From Cryobacterium sp. GrIS_2_6 (GTDB lineage Bacteria; Actinomycetota; Actinomycetes; Actinomycetales; Microbacteriaceae), in assembly GCF_035984545.1 (NCBI RefSeq), contig NZ_JAXCHP010000001.1, positions 4,092,001 to 4,156,000 on the forward strand: a stretch of 64,000 bases of DNA. Reading direction: 5' to 3'. Shown here piece after piece: positions 40,060 to 49,122 of the stretch (the first letter of the stretch is position 1; each line of letters starts with the position of its first letter). The notes beneath the pieces were generated by a model. The model had not been told where the DNA came from and searched no databases. It worked only from the letters and a program-made list of their open reading frames with translations. The position numbers were made by a program, and so were the translations under genes.

Positions 40060-40666
40060 GCAGATCCAAGACACCACACTCAACGTACCGGCTGTCGACG
40101 CCGCCTCCGATGACACCGTCGCCGATGACGCCGGGTCCCCGGCAGCGGATGCCGTTCCGACCGACGAGACACTCGTCGCGGCTGTCGAGGTGGCCAGGGC
40201 CGCCCTCCTCACCTTCACGCCGGAAGACACCATCGGCGACCCCCTCGGACACCTCGTCGAGGGTGACCGGGTCGTGTCGCTGCTCTTCGACTGCACCATG
40301 ACCGGGTATCCGGGCTGGCGCTGGACCGTCACGCTCTCGCGCATCGACGGGGAATCCCTGCCGCAGGTGCTCGAGACCGAGCTCACGCCGGGGGACGAGG
40401 CCCTCGTGGCACCCGAGTGGATCCCGTGGTCCGATCGCCTCGCCGACTACCGCACGGCCCAGGACCTGGTCGCTGCGACCGCGGCCGCCGACGCTCTCGA
40501 CGACGACACCGATGACGATGACGACACCGATGACGATGACGACACCGATGACGACGACGCAGACGACGACGACGCAGACGACGACGACGCAGACGACGAC
40601 GCAGACGACGACGATGACGAAGAAGACGACGACATCGACCCGGACGACATCGACGAGGACGAATAG
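40052..40666 (+). CDS. DUF3027 protein with an extreme poly-Asp tail
   Basis: 204 residues. Residues about 30-150 match the first half of DUF3027 (PGWRWTVTLSRI, PGDEALVAPEWIPWSDRLAD). The second half is replaced by about 55 residues that are almost all Asp with Thr/Ala/Glu, encoded by short repeats from 40500 on. ATG 40052 overlaps the Csp stop. The usual downstream Cys-containing part of DUF3027 is absent. Function unknown. Confidence 0.85.
   Translation: MPEQIQDTTLNVPAVDAASDDTVADDAGSPAADAVPTDETLVAAVEVARAALLTFTPEDTIGDPLGHLVEGDRVVSLLFDCTMTGYPGWRWTVTLSRIDGESLPQVLETELTPGDEALVAPEWIPWSDRLADYRTAQDLVAATAAADALDDDTDDDDDTDDDDDTDDDDADDDDADDDDADDDADDDDDEEDDDIDPDDIDEDE
40497..40664 (+). repeat. GAC/GAT-rich repeats encoding the poly-Asp tail
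   Basis: Short imperfect units of the type GACGATGACGACACCGAT and GACGACGACGCA. Likely to vary in copy number. Confidence 0.85.
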
Positions 40667-40677
40667 CGTCTGACGAA

Positions 40678-40911
40678 CTACCGGTGCCTCAGGCGCAGCC
40701 AGACCAGCCCGGCGGCACCGAGGCCGACCCCGGCCACCGCGCACCACAACCACCAGCCGAGCCCGCGGGCCGCGAGCTCGCCCTGGAAAACCAGGGCGAG
40801 ACCCGCGGCCACGAGCCAGGAGAGGGCTCCGATCAGGATCGGCGTGCGCGCATCCGCTTTCGCCGGCTCAGGATCGGGCCGGCGCTCGCTGTCTCTCAGC
40901 CAGAGGCGCAC
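40678..40911 (-). CDS. DUF2530 membrane protein
   Basis: 77 residues. Polar start MRLWLRDSERRPDPEPAKAD and two helices (ILIGALSWLVAAGLALVF, WLWCAVAGVGLGAAGLVWL). It matches DUF2530 in length and layout. Eight bases downstream of serC. Function unknown. Confidence 0.85.
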   Translation of the reverse strand: MRLWLRDSERRPDPEPAKADARTPILIGALSWLVAAGLALVFQGELAARGLGWWLWCAVAGVGLGAAGLVWLRLRHR

Positions 40912-40919
40912 GAGGACCG

Positions 40920-42047
<1,128 letters not shown>

Positions 42048-42108
42048 CTAACGACCCCTAACACGGCGATAAGATTGTGACGCACACGGAGGCACTGGGA
42101 GGCCGGCG

Positions 42109-42816
42109 ATGACTGATCTGATCGACACGACCGAAATGTATCTCCGGACCATCCTCGATCTGGAGGAGGAAGGCATCGTCCCCCTCCGGGCCCGGATCTC
42201 CGAACGGCTGGGCCATTCCGGCCCGACCGTCTCGCAAACCGTCGCGCGCATGGAGAGGGATGGGCTCGTCGTCGTTTCCGGCGACCGTCACCTCGAACTC
42301 ACGATCAACGGTCGCCGCAAGGCCGTACACGTCATGCGCAAGCACCGCCTTGCCGAGCGCCTGCTGAGCGACGTGATCGGCCTCGAATGGGAGTTCGTCC
42401 ACGACGAAGCCTGCCGGTGGGAACACGTCATGAGCGAACAGGTCGAGCGCAAGATCCTGGAGATGCTCGGGCATCCCACCGAGTCACCGTATGGCAACCC
42501 GATCCCCGGGCTCGACGAACTGGGCGACTCGCCCGCCGTAGCATTCATGGCTGGAGTGACGAACCTCGTCGAGGTCGTCGCGCGGTCAACGACCCCGGTG
42601 ACCGCCGTCATCCGCCGCCTCGGCGAACCGGTGCAGTTCGACCCGGAACTCCTCGCCCAGCTCAAGAACGCCGGCGTGATGCCGGGCAACTCGGCGGTTT
42701 TCTCCGCAATCGGTTCCTACGTTCTCGTCGAGGTCGCGGGGTTCAATGAGGGTCTCGAACTGCCCAATGAAGTCGCGAGCCACATCTTCGTGGCCACCCC
42801 GGTCGCCGCTCTCTAA
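42109..42816 (+). CDS. DtxR-family metal-dependent repressor
   Basis: 235 residues. Winged helix LIDTTEMYLRTILDLEEEGI and GHSGPTVSQTVARMERDGL, metal/dimerisation domain HRLAERLLSDVIGLEW with VHDEACRWEHVMSEQVERK (metal ligands Cys, Glu, His), and an SH3-like C-terminal domain. Clearly DtxR/IdeR family; iron or manganese specificity is not decided. Confidence 0.92.
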   Translation: MTDLIDTTEMYLRTILDLEEEGIVPLRARISERLGHSGPTVSQTVARMERDGLVVVSGDRHLELTINGRRKAVHVMRKHRLAERLLSDVIGLEWEFVHDEACRWEHVMSEQVERKILEMLGHPTESPYGNPIPGLDELGDSPAVAFMAGVTNLVEVVARSTTPVTAVIRRLGEPVQFDPELLAQLKNAGVMPGNSAVFSAIGSYVLVEVAGFNEGLELPNEVASHIFVATPVAAL

Positions 42817-42883
42817 CCGCCCGTTTCGCGGGGCAAAACCCGAACGGATGCCGGATTTTCGTCGGTCGGACGATGACCGTTTC

Positions 42884-42899
42884 GTTACACTTTCGTTAT
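42884..42899 (-). promoter_or_regulatory. MtrA-like box upstream of the NlpC/P60 gene
   Basis: GTTAC-N6-GTTAT; on the minus strand ATAAC-N6-GTAAC, an 11-bp-period direct repeat like actinobacterial MtrA sites. It lies 190 bp before the gene. Confidence 0.55.
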
Positions 42900-43088
42900 T
42901 AAATCGTCACCGAGGGGTGACAAACGGAGAAACCTCACGTACTGTCGGACGAGTCCCATAGGCCAGAACCGGCCGCCGGGCTCGAAGCAGGACGTCTCTT
43001 TTCCCGTCTCCTGGTTCGGTAACACATGCGACCAACGCATTGGACGGGGCAACTACCTAGTGTTGTCGAGGCGCCGGAGGTACACACT
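42900..43088 (+). promoter_or_regulatory. Long leader of the NlpC/P60 gene
   Basis: About 190 bases without a gene. It contains a perfect 6-bp hairpin (42906-42911 with 42916-42921) and other GC-rich pairings. Such leaders upstream of cell-wall hydrolases can hold c-di-AMP (ydaO) riboswitches, but the conserved ydaO core words are not evident here. Treat as an unassigned structured leader. Confidence 0.35.
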
Positions 43089-43940
43089 TTGGCCGAAGAA
43101 TTAGGTAGAAGACTGTCCCGTCGAGGTTCCGCCCCGACACCCGCACGGCCGGCCCCGACGCCGGCGCAGCGTGAAAAGGCCCCCGCGCGCGGGATCTTCA
43201 CCCGCCCGTCACGCCGGCACGGCGCCATCGCCAACATCGTGACGATGACCCTGGCCGGCGGACTCGTCGCCACCATGGCGATCCCCGCGTACGCGTTCGC
43301 GCCGAGTTCTCCCGGCACGGATACCGCGCACGGCACGACGGCATCCACGGCCCTCACCCGAGCGGGCGCCCAGTCGCTCACCGTCGCCGGCCAGGCCTCG
43401 ACCGTCAGCGTCGCCCGCGACGGTTTCAGCGCCACGACGCCTGAAGAGATCGCCGCGGCCAAGGCTGCTGCTGCTGCTACGGCCGCCGCAGCAGCAGCCG
43501 AAGCGCGCCGGGTCGCGGCGGCCGCCTCCATGACGACGTATGCGGCCGCGTATTCGGGGCCGTCGGTCTCCGACTTCCTGGCGAACCCGTCCTACCCGAC
43601 GTTCAGCCTCGCATCCGTCTATAACGTCGGCCTGCAGTACCAGGGCGTTCCCTATGTCTACGGTGGGTCGACCCCGGCAGGTTTCGACTGCTCGGGCTTC
43701 GTCATGTACGTCTACGCCCAGTTCGGGATCAGCCTGCCGCATTCCGCAGCAGGCCAGGGCGCCACGGGCACCCGCATCTCCCTCGCCGATGCGCAGCCGG
43801 GTGACCTTGTCATCATGGACGGCCACGACGGCATCTACGCAGGCAACGGCAACATCCTGCATGCGCCCTATGAGGGGGCTTCCGTGCGGGTGCAGCCCAT
43901 CTGGACGAGCTCGTACTACATCGTTCGCCTCGGGATCTGA
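43089..43940 (+). CDS. Secreted NlpC/P60 peptidoglycan endopeptidase
   Basis: 283 residues from TTG 43089, which has GGAGG eight bases upstream; ATG 43026 is the alternative. A long basic cytosolic N-terminus, membrane segment with AYA site (about 48-69), a shared module QSLTVAGQASTVSVARDGFS, an Ala-rich linker, then NlpC/P60: GGSTPAGFDCSGFVMYVYAQ (Cys201), DGHDGIYAGNG (His246). It cleaves peptide cross-links near the envelope. It shares its N-terminal module with the CHAP gene at 44930. Confidence 0.9.
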   Translation: MAEELGRRLSRRGSAPTPARPAPTPAQREKAPARGIFTRPSRRHGAIANIVTMTLAGGLVATMAIPAYAFAPSSPGTDTAHGTTASTALTRAGAQSLTVAGQASTVSVARDGFSATTPEEIAAAKAAAAATAAAAAAEARRVAAAASMTTYAAAYSGPSVSDFLANPSYPTFSLASVYNVGLQYQGVPYVYGGSTPAGFDCSGFVMYVYAQFGISLPHSAAGQGATGTRISLADAQPGDLVIMDGHDGIYAGNGNILHAPYEGASVRVQPIWTSSYYIVRLGI

Positions 43941-43996
43941 GTCGCTCCGGCGGTGCACGGCGAGGCCGTGACGTGGCCTCGCCGTGCTGCAACGAT

Positions 43997-44012
43997 GTGA
44001 ACAATGCGTAAC
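43997..44012 (+). promoter_or_regulatory. MtrA-like box upstream of a small transcript
   Basis: GTGAA-N6-GTAAC with the 11-bp period, about 43 bp upstream of a TTGTGC-N17-TAGTAC promoter (44055-44083). Confidence 0.5.
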
Positions 44013-44054
44013 AGCTTGCCCACGAAGTGTTGTGGGTGCTGCGCGGCGTGTCGC

Positions 44055-44083
44055 TTGTGCGTTAACCTGATGCTCTGTAGTAC
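44055..44083 (+). promoter_or_regulatory. Promoter of the 44.1-kb small transcript
   Basis: TTGTGC, 17-base spacer, TAGTAC; a start near 44090 is expected. Confidence 0.5.
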
Positions 44084-44105
44084 TGCGAGTCTTTTGGGAG
44101 AGCCA

Positions 44106-44231
44106 ATGCGCGAGCGATGCACGATCCACACCATGGATGTGCGCTGCCGCTTTGCGTTGCGGCACGGCAGTCAAACTTGTCTGAGTTGCGCGTGTTCTCG
44201 CGTTTCAGCCCGTAGGGCGTTGTCATTGTGA
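44106..44231 (+). CDS. 41-residue Cys/Arg-rich miniprotein (or part of an sRNA)
   Basis: ATG 44106 with GGGAGAG upstream. The product starts MRERCTIHTMDVRCRFALRH and includes CLSCACSR, giving five Cys. The stop lies inside the terminator hairpin at 44214-44244, which is unusual for a gene and fits a small RNA of about 150 bases that may encode a peptide. It lies between two cell-wall hydrolase genes. No family known. Confidence 0.4.
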   Translation: MRERCTIHTMDVRCRFALRHGSQTCLSCACSRVSARRALSL

Positions 44232-44244
44232 CAGCGCCCTTTTT
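44214..44244 (+). terminator. Rho-independent terminator of the small transcript
   Basis: Stem AGGGCG-T-TGTCA paired with TGACA-G-CGCCCT, three-base loop, then T-run. Confidence 0.85.
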
Positions 44245-44328
44245 GTTTGCCCGTTTGCCCCTGACTCTCGGTGCGAGGGAGTAGATCGAATGGCTGGAAG
44301 CCGTCCAGCCCTTTTCGAAAGGGAACGA

Positions 44329-44826
44329 ATGCGCACACTTGTTCTGAACGCGGGCTACGAGCCCCTCGCCGTGGTCTCGTTCAAACGGGCCATCGTGCTG
44401 GTCATGAATCAGAAGGCCACCATCGTGGCCGCCGACCAGGCCCACCCGGTCTGGGCGACGACCGGCTCGTGGGATCGACCCAGCGTGATCATCCTCACGC
44501 GGTACGTGCATCTCCCGCGTTCACGTTCCCTGCCGGTGAGCCGGCGCGGCGTGCTCCGCAGGGATGACCATCGCTGCGCGTACTGCGGCCGGACTGCGAA
44601 TACGATCGACCACGTGCAGCCCCGTTCCCGCGGTGGCCGGGACAGCTGGGACAACCTCGTGGCCTGCTGCCTGCGCTGCAACAACATCAAGAGCGACCGC
44701 ACTCCCGCCGAGATGGGCTGGGATCTGCTTTTCCACCCGAAGGTCCCAATCGGGTCCAGCTGGGTCGTGCGCGGCGTCGAGCGACCATTACCGCAGTGGG
44801 ACGAATATCTTGCGCCTGCCGCCTGA
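44329..44826 (+). CDS. HNH endonuclease-family protein
   Basis: 165 residues. MRTLVLNAGYEPLAVVSFKR is the typical start of this actinobacterial family; the HNH domain has zinc pairs CAYCGR and CLRCNN around IDHVQPRSRGGRDSWDNLVA. ATG 44329 follows GAAAGGG; in-frame 44290 is rejected. A chromosomal HNH protein of unknown biological target. Confidence 0.88.
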   Translation: MRTLVLNAGYEPLAVVSFKRAIVLVMNQKATIVAADQAHPVWATTGSWDRPSVIILTRYVHLPRSRSLPVSRRGVLRRDDHRCAYCGRTANTIDHVQPRSRGGRDSWDNLVACCLRCNNIKSDRTPAEMGWDLLFHPKVPIGSSWVVRGVERPLPQWDEYLAPAA

Positions 44827-44835
44827 TCAGGCAAT

Positions 44836-44851
44836 GTAACGGATGCGTAAC
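44836..44851 (+). promoter_or_regulatory. MtrA-like box upstream of the CHAP gene
   Basis: GTAAC-N6-GTAAC, a perfect 11-bp-period direct repeat, 79 bp before the start codon. Confidence 0.65.
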
Positions 44852-44929
44852 GCCGGGGGTGACTTCTTCGGCGGTTTCCCCTAGGGTGGGATCAACCCGA
44901 TTGATACGCCACGATCCAGAGGAATCCTG

Positions 44930-45880
44930 TTGCCCGAGTCTGGCGTGTCCGATTCCGTAGCGAGCCCCGAGGTCTTTCTCACTCGTCGCGAACTCCGGGC
45001 CCAGCGTGAGGCGCTCCCGGCTTTGAGCCCGGCAACGGAGCAGTTCCTTACCCCGAAGCCCGAACCCGTCGTTGTGCCCGCAGTGAGGCCGCGTAGCCGT
45101 TTTTCGGCCTCGCCCGCGAAGCCGGTCGGTCGTTTCCCACGCAAGCGGCGGCATCCGGTCAAGATCGCGATTGCCGTGTTTGCCATTCCGGCCATCTTCC
45201 TCACCGCGGCACTGCCCGCGTACGCTTTCACTCCGCGTGCAGCCGGTGACCTGACGAGCGCAACGCACTCCTCCGACAACAAGACCGTGCAGGGCCTTAC
45301 CGTCGCAGCAGCGGCGACCGCGGTCACTGTTTCGCGTGACGGCTTCGCTGCCACCACGAAAGAGCAGCTCGCGTCGCAGGCGCTCGCGGCCAAGAAGGCC
45401 CTTGCTGCCCAGCAGGCGGCGACCGCCCGTGCCGCTGCGGCCGCTTTCGCCGTCTACGGCGTGCGTGCAGAGGGTGACGACTACCCCTGGTACAACATGC
45501 CCACCGAGTCGCAGGGTGGCGGCCTATCCCCGCTCAGCTACTACTACCGCGAGTGTGTCGACTTCGTGGCCTGGCGCCTGAACCGCGACGCCGGCTCGAC
45601 CGGCTCTTCCTGGCGCTGGACCTGGAACAGTCTGACCCCCGGCGGCGGCAACGCGAGCGCCTGGGCGAGTGCGTGGTCCAACCATGGCTGGACTACGAGC
45701 AAGACCCCCGTCGTCGGCGCGGTCGCCTGGTTCAACTACAACCACGTCGCCTACGTGCAGTCGATCGGCAGCGACGGATCCGTCGTACTTGAGGAGTACA
45801 ACTGGATGGGCAGCCACGCCTATCACAAGCGCACGGTCTCACCCAGTGACGTCGCGCTGTTCCTGTATCCGCCTGCGTAA
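44930..45880 (+). CDS. Secreted CHAP-domain cell-wall hydrolase
   Basis: 316 residues from TTG 44930 with AGAGGA upstream. Basic N-terminus, membrane/signal segment (about 77-100, ALPAYAF), shared module QGLTVAAAATAVTVSRDGFA, Ala-rich helix, then a CHAP domain: YYYRECVDFVAWR (Cys209) and NHVAYVQSIG (His272). CHAP enzymes cut peptidoglycan amide bonds. Very probably co-regulated with the NlpC/P60 gene. Confidence 0.88.
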   Translation: MPESGVSDSVASPEVFLTRRELRAQREALPALSPATEQFLTPKPEPVVVPAVRPRSRFSASPAKPVGRFPRKRRHPVKIAIAVFAIPAIFLTAALPAYAFTPRAAGDLTSATHSSDNKTVQGLTVAAAATAVTVSRDGFAATTKEQLASQALAAKKALAAQQAATARAAAAAFAVYGVRAEGDDYPWYNMPTESQGGGLSPLSYYYRECVDFVAWRLNRDAGSTGSSWRWTWNSLTPGGGNASAWASAWSNHGWTTSKTPVVGAVAWFNYNHVAYVQSIGSDGSVVLEEYNWMGSHAYHKRTVSPSDVALFLYPPA

Positions 45881-45901
45881 TTCCGATCGGGCTCGCACCA
45901 G

Positions 45902-47776
45902 CTAAACTTTAAACGCCAGCCTCTGTAGCTCAACGGAAGAGCAGTTCCGTCCTAAGGAAACGGTTGGGGGTTCGAATCCCTCCAGGGGCACCATAGACGG
46001 CTTACTCGAACCCTGTGCAGGTTCCATCGCCTGTAGCAAGTCGTCTAGGTTATTGCGCAACGCGTCCACCCTCTGGGGTGGGCGCGTTTTCGTTATTTGG
46101 TCATATGCAGCCTTCGCCACTGCATCATCGGCGAGACCCGCCGTCTGAGCCGCGAAGCCTTTTTGTGCCGCCAGCAACTCAGCGACGGGTTCGTTCAATT
46201 CGAAGTCCACCACTTCATCGTTCCTGACCCATATGCGTTTGAAGATCGCCTGATTGAGTTTTCGGCGGGTCTCGTCCGACGATTGCTTGTAGAGCGTGTG
46301 TGGGTCAGCAAGAAGGTCGAGCCAATCGCTGATGTACTGGCCACCTACGGAGAGATCGTCGTTGACCTGATCAAGCTGCTCTTGAAGCCGTGCCCGCAGC
46401 CGTTCTATCTCGCGAAGCTTGGCGCGAACACGCTCGGCCGCAATCTGACCGTCTGCAGCAAGGTCGATGAGGTTGTCAGTCTTCACTGAGAGCGCTTTTA
46501 GTTGCTGTCGGAGCTGGTGATGAAGGAGTTTCTGAGTATTCTCCGCGTCGCCGAGCGTCGACTCGATGAGTGCTTTGATCGCCGCGATGAAGTCTGGTTT
46601 GAATTGAACAGCAGTCTTGTAGTGCTCTGTCACGGCGTCCTCGAGTGCGATTTGCGGAACGTAACGCGAATCGCAGATTCCCTCCTGCTTACCGCGGCAG
46701 AAGAAGTAGAAGTACTCGCCCCCGTTATTACCGATCGACCGTTGAACGATCATGCGGCTATCCGGGATGTCGCGGTCCTGCTTACAGTGACCACACCACA
46801 CACTCCCTTTCAGATAGTGCGGGTACAGACGTCGTCGTTCGCCGGCTACTCCTCGTGTTTCCAGGAGATCTTGCACGCGGTCGAAGACTGTCGAATCGAC
46901 GATGGCCGGGTGGCGCCCGTCGAACACTTCGCCCTTATAGACGACCAACCCGAGGTAGTACTTGTCGCGCAGCATGCGCGACATCTTGGACATAGACACT
47001 GGGCCTGCTGGATGACGACCAGTGGGTCTGGTTGTGAGGCCTCTGTCCGTGAGGGTGTCGACGATATCTTCCATTGTGTGATCACCGGTCGCGTACATGG
47101 CGAACGCGAGTTTCACGAAGGGCGCACGCTCGGCATCGACGGTGACCGAACGAATCTCGCGACCGTCGTACCGGTCGATCGAGTTGATATATCCGATCGG
47201 TGCGCGCCCAATGGTGCCGCCGGTCTTGGCCTTTTGGCTCATTTTGTAGGCGATATCTGCGCCGTCCTTCGCAGAACGATATTCGTTGAATGCTGCGAGG
47301 AGCCCCTGCATAAGCTGCCCGACCGGTGACTCGTCGATCGACTCGGTCGCGGAGATGAGGGTGACGCCCCGCTTCTTGAGGTCAGCCATGACGATGGCAT
47401 CGTCGGTACGGTTTCGGGTGAGTCGGGAGAGTTCATAGACGATTACGTAGTCGATGTCCTTTTCGCGGCGAATGCGCTCGAGCATCTGTTGGAAGGCCAC
47501 TCGCCGAGTCATCTCGGTTGCTGATTTTCCCGGTTCCACATACTCGGACACCACGTTGATGCCCATTTGCTCAGCTTTGCGCACACATGACGAGCGCTGG
47601 GCTGGAATTGAAAGTCCTTCCGGGTCGTAGTCGGTGTTTACCTGGCCCTTGGAAGAAACGCGCAGATACAGCACGGCGCGGGTGCCGGCCGGGGCAATGA
47701 TTTCCTCCGGCTCGTCCACGGGCGATGCGGGTGCGCTCGTGAACGCCGCGGGCTGTTGGTCATCGAGCAGGCTCAT
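45902..47776 (-). CDS. Large serine recombinase (integrase)
   Basis: 624 residues. Resolvase catalytic domain AVLYLRVSSKGQ (nucleophile about Ser41), VIVYELSRLTRNRTDDAIV, the recombinase domain (GRAPIGYINSIDRYDGREIR onward), zinc ribbon SVWCGHCKQDRD with later CRGK and CDSR, and a coiled coil (about 400-470). The last 30 residues, VPLEGFEPPTVSLGRNCSSV onward, are a reverse translation of tRNA-Arg, so the gene end is fused to the host tRNA by integration. AAAGGAG precedes the start; it overlaps the small gene upstream. Confidence 0.93.
   Translation of the reverse strand: MSLLDDQQPAAFTSAPASPVDEPEEIIAPAGTRAVLYLRVSSKGQVNTDYDPEGLSIPAQRSSCVRKAEQMGINVVSEYVEPGKSATEMTRRVAFQQMLERIRREKDIDYVIVYELSRLTRNRTDDAIVMADLKKRGVTLISATESIDESPVGQLMQGLLAAFNEYRSAKDGADIAYKMSQKAKTGGTIGRAPIGYINSIDRYDGREIRSVTVDAERAPFVKLAFAMYATGDHTMEDIVDTLTDRGLTTRPTGRHPAGPVSMSKMSRMLRDKYYLGLVVYKGEVFDGRHPAIVDSTVFDRVQDLLETRGVAGERRRLYPHYLKGSVWCGHCKQDRDIPDSRMIVQRSIGNNGGEYFYFFCRGKQEGICDSRYVPQIALEDAVTEHYKTAVQFKPDFIAAIKALIESTLGDAENTQKLLHHQLRQQLKALSVKTDNLIDLAADGQIAAERVRAKLREIERLRARLQEQLDQVNDDLSVGGQYISDWLDLLADPHTLYKQSSDETRRKLNQAIFKRIWVRNDEVVDFELNEPVAELLAAQKGFAAQTAGLADDAVAKAAYDQITKTRPPQRVDALRNNLDDLLQAMEPAQGSSKPSMVPLEGFEPPTVSLGRNCSSVELQRLAFKV
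45919..45993 (+). tRNA. tRNA-Arg (anticodon CCT)
   Basis: Seven-bp acceptor (45919-45925 with 45983-45989, one G-T), D-arm, anticodon loop GTCCTAA with CCT at 45951-45953, T-arm and encoded CCA (45991-45993). The first anticodon-stem pair (45944/45960) is mismatched. A recombinase gene reads into it from the right. Confidence 0.93.
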
Positions 47777-47898
47777 TGCTGCTCTCCTTTCGAGTGGGTG
47801 AGAGCAGCTTCGAATCTGGTGATTCGAGAGAGAAGTTCTGGAGGTTGCGCCCCGTCGGTTAGACGGCTGGGACGCGGGGCCGTGGGCGAGTTGGCCAT
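47773..47898 (-). CDS. 41-residue protein upstream of the recombinase
   Basis: ATG 47898 with GGAGA upstream: MANSPTAPRPSRLTDGAQPP, then ELLSRITRFEAALTHSKGEQ. Its stop overlaps the recombinase ATG (ATGA), and the recombinase ribosome site lies inside it, so the two are coupled. By position it could be a recombination directionality factor or leader protein; no sequence family supports this. Confidence 0.5.
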   Translation of the reverse strand: MANSPTAPRPSRLTDGAQPPELLSRITRFEAALTHSKGEQQ

Positions 47899-48043
47899 GG
47901 GCTTGGTTCTCCGTTTACCTTCCCATTTTACCTCTTGAGGCCCGTATTTCCGGGCCTGTTGACCATTCCGCAACAGTCTCTGTCTGCCTTCGGAGAACAC
48001 CCTTTTCGGCCCGGTCTGTAGTCCCCATTGGGCGCAGACCGAG

Positions 48044-48832
48044 CTACTTATTGAAGACATAGAGGACCCCGTTCATCTCGACGATGTCGTAGATATCACG
48101 GGTCTGGGCTTCGATCAGATCGAGGTTCAGCGAGACGGCATCGGGCAGGATGCCGCGGTCGGCGGCGAAGTTATGAAGGTCCGTTTCCCACTCGTCGAGT
48201 TCGGTGAGGCCGTAGAGCGCCTCATCGATGGATCCGAAGCTGCTGATGTAGCTGTCGTGGAACGATTCGACCAGATTTGTAGCAGACGCGTCGACGTCGG
48301 CAAGCCTGAGAAAGGCGCGAAACGCGTTCGTGTCCGCAGTCGGCAGAAGCTCGAGTGCAGCCGCCAGCGCGGTGATCTCCGCTTCCGATTTGGTGGCGGG
48401 AACCTGGACGATCTGGCGCCTTCCACTCAGCTCGATGGTTGTCGGTACGAGAAGATGAGCAAGGTCCGGGGTTGGTCCGGAGGTCATGAAGCGACGGTCA
48501 CTGCCGCGGTTGGTCTGCTCAACCAGATGCGTGCCGAACCAGTCGATCCACTCCCGGATCTCGGCGGGCGTTGTCGGATCGCTGTAGAGCGGGAGGTACT
48601 CCTCGCGGAGGGCCTCGTAAGTTCCTTCGCCGCTCCGTCCGAACTCGGCCAGCGCCGAACCGCGTCCGAGCGCGCGGCCCAACGCATGGGCGATCATGCG
48701 CGCCGTGAGGTGGTCGATCTCCCTTTGCTCGGTCTGTGCTGCGGTGATGCCTTCGACGATACGGCTCTCGAACCGATGGGCGGTTCGTTTCATTCGCTCG
48801 GGACTGGGTGTGAAGCGTTCCTGCTCGTTCAT
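48044..48832 (-). CDS. Hypothetical protein of the transfer operon
   Basis: 262 residues, soluble, acidic. Residues about 43-110 (TARMIAHALGRALGRGSALA, EFGRSGEGTYEALREEYLP) resemble a segment of the next upstream gene product. The C-terminal part FHDSYISSFGSIDEALYGLT is faintly like ArdA antirestriction proteins, but this is weak. ATG overlaps the preceding stop by 4 bp. Confidence 0.7.
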   Translation of the reverse strand: MNEQERFTPSPERMKRTAHRFESRIVEGITAAQTEQREIDHLTARMIAHALGRALGRGSALAEFGRSGEGTYEALREEYLPLYSDPTTPAEIREWIDWFGTHLVEQTNRGSDRRFMTSGPTPDLAHLLVPTTIELSGRRQIVQVPATKSEAEITALAAALELLPTADTNAFRAFLRLADVDASATNLVESFHDSYISSFGSIDEALYGLTELDEWETDLHNFAADRGILPDAVSLNLDLIEAQTRDIYDIVEMNGVLYVFNK

Positions 48833-49122
48833 TGGTTGATGTCCTCGTTGGCGGTGAGGCGCATTTCGAGCAGGTCCCGCCAGATGCTGTGTTCGACGCT
48901 GAGCTGCAAGGTGCCGAGTTCGTCGAGCATGCCGGATCGGCGTTCGCCGGTACTGGCGTAGTGGGCGAGCGCCGAGCCTTCTCCTGGGTGGACTGCGGCT
49001 GCGATAAGGCGGGCCGTCCGTTCGCTGAGGTAATCTGGCTGGTCATATATGGACGCGTTGATCTGCCGCCGCGCGCGGTCGCTCTGGTCCGGGTTGCTGG
49101 TGGTTGGGGATTGCATTGTCAT
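48829..49122 (-). CDS. Hypothetical protein, partial paralogue of its neighbour
   Basis: 97 residues: ERTARLIAAAVHPGEGSALA with HYASTGERRSGMLDELGTLQ, matching the TAR-IA/GSALA/SGE pattern of the 48044 product. GAAAGGAGGAA-like site upstream. Overlaps both neighbours by 4 bp. Function unknown. Confidence 0.65.
   Translation of the reverse strand: MTMQSPTTSNPDQSDRARRQINASIYDQPDYLSERTARLIAAAVHPGEGSALAHYASTGERRSGMLDELGTLQLSVEHSIWRDLLEMRLTANEDINQ

Noticed and set aside
42900..43088. c-di-AMP (ydaO) riboswitch in the NlpC/P60 leader
   Set aside because: Context is right but the conserved core words are not visible; kept only as an unassigned leader.
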